NCBI GenBank assembly: GCA_964518595.1
Contig: CAZFHA010000008.1
Location: 1-64,000, forward strand
Source: CAZFHA01 sp964518595
GTDB taxonomy: Bacteria; Bacillota; Clostridia; Saccharofermentanales; Saccharofermentanaceae
DNA length: 64,000 nt
Direction: 5' to 3'
Under the pieces are notes generated by a model, which saw only the letters and a list, made by a program, of their open reading frames with translations, was not told where the DNA came from and did no database searches. Shown here piece after piece: positions 43,476-52,693 of this stretch (position 1 is its first letter; each line of letters opens with the position of its first letter). The position numbers and the translations under genes were made by a program.

Positions 43476-43793
43476 TTATGTATCTGCCAAAATATCAAAA
43501 CCGACAGCTTTTTCTACGGCTTTGCTAATAGATTTCATTCCAATACCCTCATTTCCGCTTACTCCAGGAATGGGTATAATTACCGGGAGCTGTTTTTCGC
43601 GATAGCGATCAATAACGGTTTCCAATTTAGCGGCCAAGGCCTCGGTAATATAAATTACAGCGTAACCGCTGTCCACTAAATTCTGCAGGGCCTTCCCTGG
43701 GTTATCTAGGCTATCTTCTGGGAAAATATCGAGACCAATAGAGGAAAAGCCGGTAATACTATCTCGATCACCCATAGCTGCTACTTTATGCAT
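43476..43793 (-). CDS. ntpG: V-type ATPase subunit F
   Basis: A 105-residue Rossmann-like subunit that binds the D shaft. AAMGDRDSITGFSSIGLDIFP (residues 5-25), then GYAVIYITEALAAKLETVIDRY and LPVIIPIPGVSGNEGIGMKSI, are typical. It sits between subunits C and A, as in the Enterococcus hirae operon where it is called NtpG. It overlaps the subunit C stop region by 8 nt. Confidence 0.93.
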   Translation of the reverse strand: MHKVAAMGDRDSITGFSSIGLDIFPEDSLDNPGKALQNLVDSGYAVIYITEALAAKLETVIDRYREKQLPVIIPIPGVSGNEGIGMKSISKAVEKAVGFDILADT

Positions 43794-44757
43794 ATATCCT
43801 CCTTAAACGAGGGCGAACCTTTTCGGCAGGAAGACCACTTTCTAAGGTCGCCAGAATCATGCGCAGGTTTTTGATCTCGGTCTCTTTGGCCAAATAATAG
43901 GCAATTAGAGGATCTGGTCCAAAAAATTGATATTTGGCTTTTTCCAGTAAGGCCATAATTTGATCATCCATCCACCTTTCAAAGGAGGCCGGTTCTTCCA
44001 CCAATAAAGCTACGGCCGGGGCGTAGATGGTAGAATTAAGATACTGCTGCAAGGCTTCAACGCCTCTTAATGCGGCATTTATCAACTGATTTTTATCAAG
44101 GGTCTGACACTCGGCTATGGCTCGGCGCAGGAAATCTTGATTTTTACCCGAAATTGCGCTTCTGAAAGCGATTTTTATATTGGCTTTTACCGGATAAAAT
44201 TCAACGATCTGAGAAATTAGAGGATTTCCCAGTGCCTTGGCCCGCGCCTGCATATCTGTTAGAGCACCTTGGTCTAAGATTGTATCTGTAAGTTGACCGT
44301 CTCCAGTTCGAACTAATACATCGTAGGCTTCCTCCGCAACCATTGCCATTTGTTCCGGCAGCTGATGAAAATTACGTTGTTGCACTGCCTCTACAATCAA
44401 ATGCGGTTCTAGTACCGTAGGCCCGGTAAAATAGTGACTCAGATCAAGATCACTGAGTTTACACTTTATGGCGGCCTTTACGTTCTGGTAATCCCGTTCG
44501 ATAAGTAGCGGATAGAATAGTTCCACCTCCGGAGCCACTTCCCGAATAAAATCCCAACTTCTTAACAGTTCCTCCTGCAGTAAACGATTACTACTATGCT
44601 TTCCTTCCGGAATTTTCCAACCCTGTTCTGCCAAATAGGCCAGAGCATCGGACAGGCTGGTAGCACTGAGCAGTTGTTCCATCTCAGCAGCGTCCAGTAG
44701 AGAGGATTCTTTTACCCGCACACTGGTTACGGCAAAGGCATAACGGGTATTTTGCAT
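43786..44757 (-). CDS. ntpC: V-type ATPase subunit C (d-like connector)
   Basis: A 323-residue subunit that caps the K ring and links it to the D/F shaft. I start at the ATG with CAT at 44755-44757: GGAG lies 9 nt upstream and the protein then begins QNTRYAFAVTSVRVKES, the family start. An upstream in-frame start would add 15 Lys-rich residues overlapping the ribosome binding site. Mostly helical, with FFGPDPLIAYYLAKETEIKNLRMIL (here in two turns) near the C-terminus, which is diagnostic. Confidence 0.92.
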   Translation of the reverse strand: MQNTRYAFAVTSVRVKESSLLDAAEMEQLLSATSLSDALAYLAEQGWKIPEGKHSSNRLLQEELLRSWDFIREVAPEVELFYPLLIERDYQNVKAAIKCKLSDLDLSHYFTGPTVLEPHLIVEAVQQRNFHQLPEQMAMVAEEAYDVLVRTGDGQLTDTILDQGALTDMQARAKALGNPLISQIVEFYPVKANIKIAFRSAISGKNQDFLRRAIAECQTLDKNQLINAALRGVEALQQYLNSTIYAPAVALLVEEPASFERWMDDQIMALLEKAKYQFFGPDPLIAYYLAKETEIKNLRMILATLESGLPAEKVRPRLRRIYA

Positions 44758-44791
44758 GATTACTTGGCTCCTTTTTTGTTTCTTGGGTATC

Positions 44792-45379
44792 TTACTCCCC
44801 AAAGAGTTTCTGATTTAACAAATCTTTTAATTTTTCACGATTTTCATTGATCAAGGCTTCCACAGAACCATTGTATTCAATATCGCCATAAAGCAGCACG
44901 ACTCCGGCCTTGAAATTTCCAGGTGTAGAGGAGATCGCTACCGGGGTTCCTAATTCTGTTTCCAGCGAAGCCGTAAAATCAGCGGGCAATCGGTCTTGAT
45001 CCCTTTGGGTTAAGACTACAGTAGCCGGCTTGGGCTCATGGTGCCTGCGGATAAAATCTTTTAACATCTCAAAATAGTCTTGAGGCGGAAGATTGATCAA
45101 AGCCTCGCTGACAGCCTCCAAGGTTTCCTCAATTAGGGTAACCTTAGCGGCTAATATTTGCTGCTTTGCCTTTTGGGCAGCAGTGGAATTGGCTCGTTTT
45201 TCGATTTGAAAAGCTTCTTGCCGAGCCATTTCCAAGATAGCCTCCTCCTGTCGGCGACTGTCTTCCAGCCCCTGAACAGCTAGAAGATCTGCCTCAGCCT
45301 TAGCATCGGCTAAAAGTCGCTGAGCAACTTTCTCAGCATCGGTAATAATTTTTTCTAGTATAGCCTCAAGTCCTGACAT
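44792..45379 (-). CDS. ntpE: V-type ATPase subunit E (peripheral stalk)
   Basis: A 195-residue protein. The N-terminal ~100 residues form a long charged coiled coil (LEAILEKIITDAEKVAQRLL onward) that pairs with the subunit encoded at the head of the operon. The C-terminal ~90 residues (PATVVLTQRDQDRL, then GVVLLYGDIEYNGSVEALI) form the globular head that contacts subunit B. Lies directly between K and C as expected. AAGGAG precedes the start. Confidence 0.92.
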   Translation of the reverse strand: MSGLEAILEKIITDAEKVAQRLLADAKAEADLLAVQGLEDSRRQEEAILEMARQEAFQIEKRANSTAAQKAKQQILAAKVTLIEETLEAVSEALINLPPQDYFEMLKDFIRRHHEPKPATVVLTQRDQDRLPADFTASLETELGTPVAISSTPGNFKAGVVLLYGDIEYNGSVEALINENREKLKDLLNQKLFGE

Positions 45380-45403
45380 ACATACACTCCTTGGTGTTTG
45401 GGA

Positions 45404-45886
45404 TTATAATCCCAGTTTGGTAATGTTCATAACCATTAAGAAAGAAGTGATAAAAGACAACAGAGCGTAGAATTCAACAAGGGTCGCAGAGATAATAGCC
45501 TTAGAGGATTCTGCCGGCTTCTTAGCAACAATGCTGACACCAGCGGCAGCTACACGGCCTTGGGCTACGGCGGAGAACCAGCCACCGATTGCGATGGGTA
45601 AGCAAGAGGCTAAATAGAGCAGACCGGCAGGTAAAGAAATGTCGGCAGAGCCACCTAAAACACCTACTTGCAATAGAACCATAACGCCGATAACCAGACC
45701 ATAGAGACCTTGGGTACCCGGCAATAATTGCAGGATCAACAGCTTAGCAAACTTAGACGGATCATCAATAATGACGGCAGCAGCGGATTCGCTGGCGGTA
45801 CCTACGCCAATAGCAGAGCCGATACAGGCCAACCCTACAGCCAGAGCAGCTCCGGCTAGTGCAAAAAACATTCCTAAATTTTCCAT
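45404..45886 (-). CDS. ntpK: V-type ATPase subunit K (membrane rotor ring, Na+ type)
   Basis: A 160-residue proteolipid with four helices made of two fused hairpins. The ATG with CAT at 45884-45886 has GGAGGA 9 nt upstream and gives the normal length; the longer frame runs into ntpI. The ion-binding ligands known from Enterococcus hirae NtpK (L61, T64, Q65, Q110, E139) align with L55, T58, Q59 (LPGTQ), Q109 (VAQGR) and E138 (LVEFYA). Glutamate is present only in the second hairpin. This points to Na+ as the coupling ion. Ten or so copies would form the rotor ring. Confidence 0.95.
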   Translation of the reverse strand: MENLGMFFALAGAALAVGLACIGSAIGVGTASESAAAVIIDDPSKFAKLLILQLLPGTQGLYGLVIGVMVLLQVGVLGGSADISLPAGLLYLASCLPIAIGGWFSAVAQGRVAAAGVSIVAKKPAESSKAIISATLVEFYALLSFITSFLMVMNITKLGL

Positions 45887-45887
45887 T

Positions 45888-47915
45888 TTACTTGTCCTCC
45901 TTGAATTTGAAGTGATTTGTGTGTACTCCGAAAGGTCTGAAGGCACGGCCTCCACCCTCATAGAATTTACTGAAAAACTCAACATACTGTAGTCGATTAC
46001 CATGAACATAAGCACCGAGTAAATTAATACCTAAGTTAATAGCGTGACCTACCAAAAAGACGGCAATAAATACAATTATGCCGACCAGACTATTACCGGC
46101 GATTGCACCAATCGTATTAACTACTGTACCGATAATTCCCGTTACTAAGCCCAAAGCCATTAACCGAGAATAGGATAAGAGATCACTAAAATACCCGGTA
46201 ACACTATAAAGGCTGGCTACACCACCCAAAATTTTACCGGCGAGTTTCTTGCTGGCACGTCCTTGGGTTAGCACTAAGCCAATCGCTCCGGCTAGGGCTG
46301 TATAGGTGCCGATCTGCTGCAGGGGAATCGTTGTACTGATCATACCGGCAGCAAGTATTACACCTAAGCCTAGGAATATAACCCACCAGAAGCCAATATC
46401 GAAAATGGCAGCAGCTTTACTGTCATACTTCCATAGCTGGCGGAATTTAATAATCATGCCAACCATTACATGGATAAACCCAAGTATAATGCTGAAGATC
46501 AATAGCTTTAAGGGATCATTTACCGGATCAAACCATAATGGCTTCAATTGAATGTCTTGACCAAAAAAAGTAAAGGAAATGGTATAGACTAAGTTGCCAA
46601 ACCAACTGCCGAAGAGTGCTCCCCAAAGAATTGTTGAGGCGCCGCAGAAAAGAAATTTAAGCAGATTTTGGCGACTCTTTCCTTCTGGTTTTTTGAATTT
46701 AAGGATGAGACCTGTGGCTAGAACCATCAATATTCCGTACCCGGCATCTGAAAGCATCAAACCGAAAAAAAGATAGTAGAAAAAAGCCATGACAAAGTTC
46801 GGGTCAATATCGTTCTTGGAAGGAAGGCTGTAGGCTTCTGTAATATCTTCTAGAGGATAGGCCAGCAGATTATTATGCAGAGAAACCGGTACCTCAACTT
46901 CTTCCGACGGATCACTAACCACCATGGAAAGGGTAAAGTTTTGCGTTAATTCTTTTTCTAATGCCGCTACATCCCGTTCAGGAATAAAACCCTGAAGGAT
47001 AAAAGTTTTCTGGGAAAACTGTAAATCTCCTAGCGCACTGTATTTGTCTCTACGTAAGAGATAATAATCTGCCATGAAAAGCAAATCTTGTCGCAAATTC
47101 GCCATGGACTGAATTTCGTCACTGAGGCTATCAATCTCTTTTTCAGCGTTTTCAATCTTCTGACGTAGCCGGTTGAGACGATGGGAAGGTGGATGTTTGG
47201 TGGGATCTGTCGGCCAGACAAAGCCAATATCCCTTAGGAGCTTCTTAACCTGAAGCTCTGCTGTTCTATGACAAAAAACCACCACGCAAGACTGTTCTCG
47301 ACTGGCATAAACCACTTGGATAAAGAGTGGGGGCAGAACGGCATCGCCCGCATCATCACCCTGACTTTTAGCCTGGATTTCTAGTGCCTCTGCCAAACTC
47401 TCAGGGCTATAGAGACTGGGCAAGGTGCCAACAAATGCAGCCGTATACGTTGAACCGGAATACTGCATGGGGATATCAAGCTCTTCCCAAGGGAGTAAAT
47501 TTTCAACTAGAGCTTTGGTATGAGTTATGGCAGTCTCCGCGGCATCAATTTTTTGTGAAAGGTTGGTTATGAGACGTGCCTTCTTAGATATCTCCTCAAT
47601 ACGGGAAGCCATTGCCTCATACTCTTTTTCAGAAAGCTCTTGCCTGCCGGCAAAACCGTCCACAATTGACTTTTTAAAAGCAGAATAGCGATCCAGAATC
47701 GCCAAGGCTTGATTGGCAAGCTGTAAACTCTTCTCAAACTGAACAACACTTCCTTGGTTAGAGAAATGGCTAAGGGCAGTCAAAGGAGATTCATCTTCTT
47801 TGACTTTCTGCTTAGTTATTTCTACTACACCACGAAGCTGAAGCAAGTCTACAATTTCTTTGGCGTTTTGCTGGAGGGCTATGATCTCCAGACATTTCAT
47901 CTTAAGTACAGCCAT
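45888..47915 (-). CDS. ntpI: V-type ATPase subunit I (stator membrane subunit)
   Basis: A 675-residue subunit with a soluble N-terminal half (to about 365) and about seven or eight helices in the C-terminal half. The membrane part starts MAFFYYLFFGLMLSDAGYGI and includes the ion-channel Arg helix YFSDLLSYSRLMALGLVTGII, with essential Arg near 555. The C-terminus GAYVHGNRLQYVEFFSKFYEGGGRAFRPF is strictly conserved. It anchors the peripheral stalks and provides the ion half-channels against the K ring. Confidence 0.95.
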   Translation of the reverse strand: MAVLKMKCLEIIALQQNAKEIVDLLQLRGVVEITKQKVKEDESPLTALSHFSNQGSVVQFEKSLQLANQALAILDRYSAFKKSIVDGFAGRQELSEKEYEAMASRIEEISKKARLITNLSQKIDAAETAITHTKALVENLLPWEELDIPMQYSGSTYTAAFVGTLPSLYSPESLAEALEIQAKSQGDDAGDAVLPPLFIQVVYASREQSCVVVFCHRTAELQVKKLLRDIGFVWPTDPTKHPPSHRLNRLRQKIENAEKEIDSLSDEIQSMANLRQDLLFMADYYLLRRDKYSALGDLQFSQKTFILQGFIPERDVAALEKELTQNFTLSMVVSDPSEEVEVPVSLHNNLLAYPLEDITEAYSLPSKNDIDPNFVMAFFYYLFFGLMLSDAGYGILMVLATGLILKFKKPEGKSRQNLLKFLFCGASTILWGALFGSWFGNLVYTISFTFFGQDIQLKPLWFDPVNDPLKLLIFSIILGFIHVMVGMIIKFRQLWKYDSKAAAIFDIGFWWVIFLGLGVILAAGMISTTIPLQQIGTYTALAGAIGLVLTQGRASKKLAGKILGGVASLYSVTGYFSDLLSYSRLMALGLVTGIIGTVVNTIGAIAGNSLVGIIVFIAVFLVGHAINLGINLLGAYVHGNRLQYVEFFSKFYEGGGRAFRPFGVHTNHFKFKEDK

Positions 47916-47919
47916 AGTA

Positions 47920-48237
47920 TTACGCCTTTCCCAATAAAAGAGCTATAGCTGCTTCCACGGCTTTGGCCTGGCGCACCCGAGCCGAAGCTACCAGTGCAGC
48001 GGCGTCTTCCTCGGCTTTTTCAGTAGCAGAGGATAAGTAGCTCTCAGCCTCCGTAGTAGCCTGGGCTAAAAACGCAGTGCTCTTTTTCTGAGCCAGCTCA
48101 AGGGCTTCTTTTCTTTTTTGATTTGAAAGTATTCTTTGCTCAACTAAAAGCTGCTCGCCTTGTTCTCGAGCAGCTTTCTCTATAGCAGCAGCTCTTGCTT
48201 CTGCATCAACTACTTGTGAGACTTCTGTAGATGCCAT
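47920..48237 (-). CDS. ntpF: V-type ATPase peripheral stalk subunit (G/H type)
   Basis: A 105-residue, Ala/Glu/Lys-rich coiled coil without other features, the usual look of the stalk subunit partnering subunit E. Heptads run through AEARAAAIEKAAREQGEQLL and AEEDAAALVASARVRQAKAV. Its place at the head of the operon, 4 nt before ntpI, matches ntpF of Enterococcus hirae. AAGGAGG precedes the ATG. Confidence 0.85.
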   Translation of the reverse strand: MASTEVSQVVDAEARAAAIEKAAREQGEQLLVEQRILSNQKRKEALELAQKKSTAFLAQATTEAESYLSSATEKAEEDAAALVASARVRQAKAVEAAIALLLGKA

Positions 48238-48473
48238 GATGACCTCCTTGAAGTTTGCTTCAATTATGAAGTATTGCCTCTATTTTTGCATGTTTTTCAA
48301 AATTTTACAATCGTTTTGTCAAATTTTAAGGAATACGAAATGGCCTGTAAGATTCCTTAGAGGGGTTAGATTGGTTTTAAAAAACATTGTCTTTTGTTTT
48401 ATTTGTCTATGAAATGCAATAGTTTTTCTTATCTCGCTAAGTCCTAGGGAATCCTTTTGGCCTTTACAACGGA
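48238..48473. other. Intergenic region upstream of the V-ATPase operon
   Basis: No gene is seen in this divergent spacer. On the minus strand a TTGACA (48322-48317) could be the -35 of the ntp operon, but the -10 17 nt on (TGAAAA) is poor. TAAGGAAT (48327-48334) pairs with ATTCCTTA (48352-48359), a possible operator or hairpin just upstream. Confidence 0.35.
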
Positions 48474-48501
48474 TTGACTTTCTGATTCTTGAGAGTATCA
48501 T
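48474..48501 (+). promoter_or_regulatory. Promoter of the ABC exporter at 48.6 kb
   Basis: TTGACT (48474-48479), a 16-nt spacer and TATCAT (48496-48501), each matching consensus at five of six positions. Confidence 0.6.
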
Positions 48502-48599
48502 AGGGTTAATCGGGAACGATTTATCTATATCTTCCTGCTTTAACTTGAGGCTTTTTTATAGCCGGGGCAAGAGGAAATCTTTGTTCTCTGGAGGAGACT

Positions 48600-49313
48600 A
48601 TGCTCGAAATAAAGAATCTCACTAAAACCTACCCGGGAGGCAAAACGGCGGTTCGAGATTTGTCATTAACCGTTGAAAATGGCGATCTATTTGCTTTTAT
48701 TGGTCAGAATGGTGCGGGAAAAACTACTACCATTAAGTCAGCGGTAGGGCTAATTCCCTTTGAAAGTGGAGAAATTTACGTTAATGGTATCTCTGTTAAG
48801 GATGACCCCATTGCTTGCAAGCGGGTGATTGCTTATTTACCGGATAATCCTGATTTGTATGAATCTCTCACTGGCATAGCTTATTTGAACTTTGTTGCCG
48901 ATATTTTTAGGGTCTCTGAGAGTCTGCGCCAAGAACGAATTCAGAAATATGCTCAGTTATTAGAGATTTCAGGTAATCTCAACGATATGATTTCTTCTTA
49001 CTCTCATGGTATGAAGCAAAAACTGGCCATTGTATCTGCCTTTGTACATGAACCTAAGCTACTGATTTTGGATGAGCCTTTTGTGGGGTTAGATCCCAAG
49101 GCCAGCTTTACCCTTAAGTCTCTTATGAAGGAATTTTGTGAACAAGGTAATGCCATCTTTTTTTCAACGCATGTTTTGGAAGTTGCTGAAAAGCTTTGTA
49201 CCAAGGTTGGAATTATCAAAAATGGCGATTTGATTGCTTGTGGAACCATGGATGAGATCAGAGGCAACCAGTCTCTGGAACAGGTGTTTTTGGAGCTTAC
49301 GGAAAATGACTGA
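48600..49313 (+). CDS. ABC transporter ATP-binding protein
   Basis: A 237-residue ATPase of the multidrug/ABC-2 class. Walker A is GQNGAGKTT (residues 36-44), followed by YLPDNPDLYESLTGIAYLNFVADIF. The signature is YSHGMKQKLAIVSA, Walker B is LLILDEPFVGLDPKA, and the H-loop is FFSTHVL. The signature Ser-His-Gly-Met-Lys is common in this exporter family. The stop overlaps the start of the membrane subunit. GGAGGA lies upstream of the ATG. Confidence 0.93.
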   Translation: MLEIKNLTKTYPGGKTAVRDLSLTVENGDLFAFIGQNGAGKTTTIKSAVGLIPFESGEIYVNGISVKDDPIACKRVIAYLPDNPDLYESLTGIAYLNFVADIFRVSESLRQERIQKYAQLLEISGNLNDMISSYSHGMKQKLAIVSAFVHEPKLLILDEPFVGLDPKASFTLKSLMKEFCEQGNAIFFSTHVLEVAEKLCTKVGIIKNGDLIACGTMDEIRGNQSLEQVFLELTEND

Positions 49314-50889
49314 TTTAATGATATTAGTAAAAAATAATGCTCGTGTTTTTTGGGGCTCAATTAAAAATCGAAAAAAAGCCCGTTATGCTGCATCCGGTGC
49401 TTTAATGGCTGGTGTAGTTATTTTGGTGGGTTTCTTTCTTGTGGCTCAATCCCTGGGTCAAGTTTTTATGATGAAAGAGGCGGGAGTGCCGGAACTTGCG
49501 ATTTTTTCAGCGCTGATTTCCGCTTTGACCTTGGGTATTCTATTTTCTTTAATGCGGGCAGCAGGACCTATGGTTATTAAGGATGCTGAATTACTTCTGG
49601 CTATGCCAGTAAAACGCACCACTGTGGTTTTAAGTAAGCTTCTGACTCAATATATTTTTGATGCCCCGTTAATGATTGGGATACTAGGGTCGTCTATTAT
49701 CGCCTATGTAGTAATTAATGATGCAGGGGTACTTGTGCTTATAAGGGGGCTTATTTTAACTTTTATTTTACCTTTATTTCCCATGGCCTTAGCACAATTA
49801 GTTGGTGCTGGGCTGTTTCGCTTACAGCAAAAATTCAAGTCTACCAGCATCGTTAGCACCGCAATTTTAATGGTGTTGTTTGTTGGTTATATGGCACTTT
49901 CCCTACAAACCTCAAAGTTATACAGTGTGGCCGAAGGAATGAATTCTGATATGCTTCCTAGCATCTTTGATCGGGTTGCGCCCCTGGGCTACTTAACTCG
50001 TTTTGTTTTGTACGGGAACCTGACGGCAATTCTTTTCTCCTTAGTGATGATTCTTATACCCTTCGCTTTAGGCGTAATGGTCTATTCGCGCGATTTTGGT
50101 CAGACTGCCAGAGGCTATCGATCTAAAAATAAACATTTGTCCTTTGCTGTGAAGTCTCCTAAAAGAGCCATGCTTCATAAAGAAAAGGCACGTTATTTAG
50201 AATGCTCTATCTATGTTTTTAACACGGCTTTTTCTCCTCTTATCATGATAATTCTAACTGGAGCTATTTTGTTTCTGGGATCAGAACGGATTTTTAGCTC
50301 TATGAGTATTCCCGCTTCCGTCCTATCGGAATTTAGTGCCACTAATGGCTATATTCTTCTGGTTGGAATTCTTAGTGCCACTGTAGCTATAGCTTCTACT
50401 ACAGCTTCTTCAATTTCTTTAGAAGGAAATAGTTTTTGGATTGTCAAGGCATTGCCGGTGGCAGTGGAAGACGTATTTTTCGGCAAATATATGCTGAATA
50501 TTTTACTAGTAAGTCCGGTAGCTTTTCTATGTGGTCTTTTAGCTGGACTTAGATTAGGTGCCAGTCCGATTGAAGCTATTGGTTTAGGGTTAGTACCGGC
50601 CTTAATGGGCGTCTGTACGGCTTTTCTGGGTCTTATCTGCAATCTCTTTTTCCCCCGTTTTGATTGGACAAGTGAAACCGCTGTGGTGAAACAAAGCATG
50701 AGTGTACTTTTGACCATGCTACTGGGGGTAATAGTGGTAGCTGTTCCCTTTGTCTTGTTTTTTACTGTTGTTCCCAGCCATAGTCTGGCGGCCTTTTTAG
50801 CAACGGGTATCCTGTGCTATGCTGGAATCAGCATCCTCCTTTACCTTTTCCTCAAGACGAAGGGCAAAAAAATGTTTTTAGCTTTATAA
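49306..50889 (+). CDS. ABC exporter membrane subunit (PF16949-like)
   Basis: A 527-residue membrane protein with about 12 helices. I start at the ATG at 49306, which overlaps the ATPase stop; the longer frame is an out-of-frame reading of the ATPase gene. LLLAMPVKRTTVVLSKLLTQY (near 95), and again ISLEGNSFWIVKALPVAVEDVFFGKYML (near 380), are the two cytoplasmic coupling segments of large putative ABC exporters. Each half of the protein seems to be a permease unit. Substrate unknown; it works with the ATPase before it. Confidence 0.82.
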   Translation: MTDLMILVKNNARVFWGSIKNRKKARYAASGALMAGVVILVGFFLVAQSLGQVFMMKEAGVPELAIFSALISALTLGILFSLMRAAGPMVIKDAELLLAMPVKRTTVVLSKLLTQYIFDAPLMIGILGSSIIAYVVINDAGVLVLIRGLILTFILPLFPMALAQLVGAGLFRLQQKFKSTSIVSTAILMVLFVGYMALSLQTSKLYSVAEGMNSDMLPSIFDRVAPLGYLTRFVLYGNLTAILFSLVMILIPFALGVMVYSRDFGQTARGYRSKNKHLSFAVKSPKRAMLHKEKARYLECSIYVFNTAFSPLIMIILTGAILFLGSERIFSSMSIPASVLSEFSATNGYILLVGILSATVAIASTTASSISLEGNSFWIVKALPVAVEDVFFGKYMLNILLVSPVAFLCGLLAGLRLGASPIEAIGLGLVPALMGVCTAFLGLICNLFFPRFDWTSETAVVKQSMSVLLTMLLGVIVVAVPFVLFFTVVPSHSLAAFLATGILCYAGISILLYLFLKTKGKKMFLAL

Positions 50890-50956
50890 AAATAGCGTAT
50901 CATGCTAGTGAAAGTAGTTGCCCGCTAAAGCGGAAGTCAATCATGGTATACAGGGG

Positions 50957-52375
50957 ATGAATAAATTACATATGAAGGACTATCGGAATGAAGAGATAGA
51001 AAGTCTAACCAAATTCTCTAAAATTTTTTGGCATTTAGGCGATATCTTCTCGTATCTGGCCATTCGGGTTGCCATTATTATTATGACAATTGGTGTGGGA
51101 ATGTTTCTTGGCCTTGTAAGTATTGACCGGATCAGAGGATATTTTTATGGTACCGGACTTATTATTCTTGGTCTAGTCTTTTTCGGTGCAAGCGTTTTGG
51201 TAAAAAGACGGTTAATAAGAAGTGAAGCAGTTTTATTTCGTCATGATGGTAGCTTCAATAAGATGGAAGATACTGACAATGTAAAATCAGTAAATCAAGG
51301 TCAATTAAGTCAATCAAAGTATTCTTCTAAAACCCGAAAGCCTAAAAGACTGATTGGGGTTTTGGTTTTATTGAGTCTGATTACGATTCTAAGTTTAGTG
51401 GCATTTCGTTTCTTTGTCTTTTCTCCAAGTCAAGCTGAGCTGCAGGAAATTTTAATACAACAGTATGGCGATACAGGATTGACTATAACTAATGTCCATA
51501 GTTTGTCTAATGAAGGTGGAATGGCTTCTTGGTCAAAGTATCTTGTTAACACAATAACTTCTGAGGGGGTTCGTGTTGATCTGCATTGGAGTCAAGAGAA
51601 CAAGACTTTTGTAGACATAGATGTTCGGGAGGCCTATGAACAAGCCAAGGAAGCTTATCAAAAAACACAATCTCTTCAGGGGCGCATGAATGACTTAGGT
51701 GATAATTTAGCCTATATTTTCCCTAAGGACACTGAAAAGGGTGCAAAATATGACACGATTCATCTGTATTTTTTTGGTGTCCAAATGGGCGAGGATTCTC
51801 CGGCGTATATTCAGAGAATTAAGGGCAGCTTTCTAACTTGGTTGGTGGAAAATCAAATGTCAGGTGCTACCTTGCGGGTCTTTTTCATTTCGGCCGGTCA
51901 GGCCAGTGTTTTTGAGGAGGAGGCATATAAGAATCGCAACCAGATAAAGCTGGTAGTAGATAGCCCACTCATGGATTTGGCAGATTATTATGTGGATGAG
52001 TATGTAGACGCTGGGACGTTTAAAGTATTGATTGATAAGCGGAAGGCTGACTACCTTCAAATTACTGAGTCAAATAAAAGAAGATTAGCTCCTGCTGTTA
52101 GGGCGAAAATTGAAGAGTATGCCCGAGAAAATAAATTGATGGATGATTTTTTCGTGATGGAGCCAGAAGTTTATGTCAATCAAGAAAACTTTAACAGCTA
52201 TTTTATTTTGAGCGGAATCAATAATAAGCAGACTGATGGGGAGCCAAAATCTCTGATCATTTGTGGGACCTTTGATATTGCAAGCGGTCTCTTTTCTTTG
52301 GAAACAAAGCCGGCAGTGGCTAGCTATCAAGAAAGGGATAACTTGATTCCCTTAGCTTTCAGAGAGATATCTTAA
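50957..52375 (+). CDS. Uncharacterised membrane-anchored protein
   Basis: About 472 residues, not recognised. Three hydrophobic segments are visible (about residues 25-55, 65-85 and 135-155). A polar cytoplasmic loop with SQSKYSSKTRKPKRL lies between the second and third. The following ~310 residues are soluble and probably extracytoplasmic, with mixed alpha/beta character and no Cys, signature or repeat. There may be two tandem units, since ILIQQYGDTGLTITNV and later EEYARENKLMDDFFV both look like start-helix elements. The start is uncertain: ATG 50957 and 50972 both lack a well-spaced ribosome binding site. It ends 3 nt before the convergent azlD. Confidence 0.55.
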   Translation: MNKLHMKDYRNEEIESLTKFSKIFWHLGDIFSYLAIRVAIIIMTIGVGMFLGLVSIDRIRGYFYGTGLIILGLVFFGASVLVKRRLIRSEAVLFRHDGSFNKMEDTDNVKSVNQGQLSQSKYSSKTRKPKRLIGVLVLLSLITILSLVAFRFFVFSPSQAELQEILIQQYGDTGLTITNVHSLSNEGGMASWSKYLVNTITSEGVRVDLHWSQENKTFVDIDVREAYEQAKEAYQKTQSLQGRMNDLGDNLAYIFPKDTEKGAKYDTIHLYFFGVQMGEDSPAYIQRIKGSFLTWLVENQMSGATLRVFFISAGQASVFEEEAYKNRNQIKLVVDSPLMDLADYYVDEYVDAGTFKVLIDKRKADYLQITESNKRRLAPAVRAKIEEYARENKLMDDFFVMEPEVYVNQENFNSYFILSGINNKQTDGEPKSLIICGTFDIASGLFSLETKPAVASYQERDNLIPLAFREIS

Positions 52376-52378
52376 CCC

Positions 52379-52693
52379 TCATCCTTGCAACAAGAGTTCA
52401 GTGATGAGTACGGTTGCTGAAGCTGATAGTGCTACAGTTAGCAAACCTTTACGAAAATAAGCCATTACTAGTGCAGTAGTCATACCTAAGACAGCTGACA
52501 GTAGGTGGCTGGTAGAGGATAAGACTCCCGGGAAAACCATAGCCGTTAAAATGCCATAGGGTAAGTAAGACAGAAAAGAGGCAATATAGGGGTTCTGAAT
52601 TTGCTTTCTCACAAAAAGCAGAGGAAGTGTTCGTGGCAAGTAAGTACAAAGTCCCATAACGATAACGGTTACAAGGGTTTGTTGATCACTCAT
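52379..52693 (-). CDS. azlD: AzlD-family small subunit of branched-chain amino acid exporter
   Basis: A 104-residue protein with about four helices. GLCTYLPRTLPLLFVRK (residues 14-30) and the segment SYLPYGILTAMVFPGVL are typical of AzlD. Together with AzlC it exports branched-chain amino acids or related analogues. It overlaps the azlC stop by 4 nt. Confidence 0.9.
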   Translation of the reverse strand: MSDQQTLVTVIVMGLCTYLPRTLPLLFVRKQIQNPYIASFLSYLPYGILTAMVFPGVLSSTSHLLSAVLGMTTALVMAYFRKGLLTVALSASATVLITELLLQG

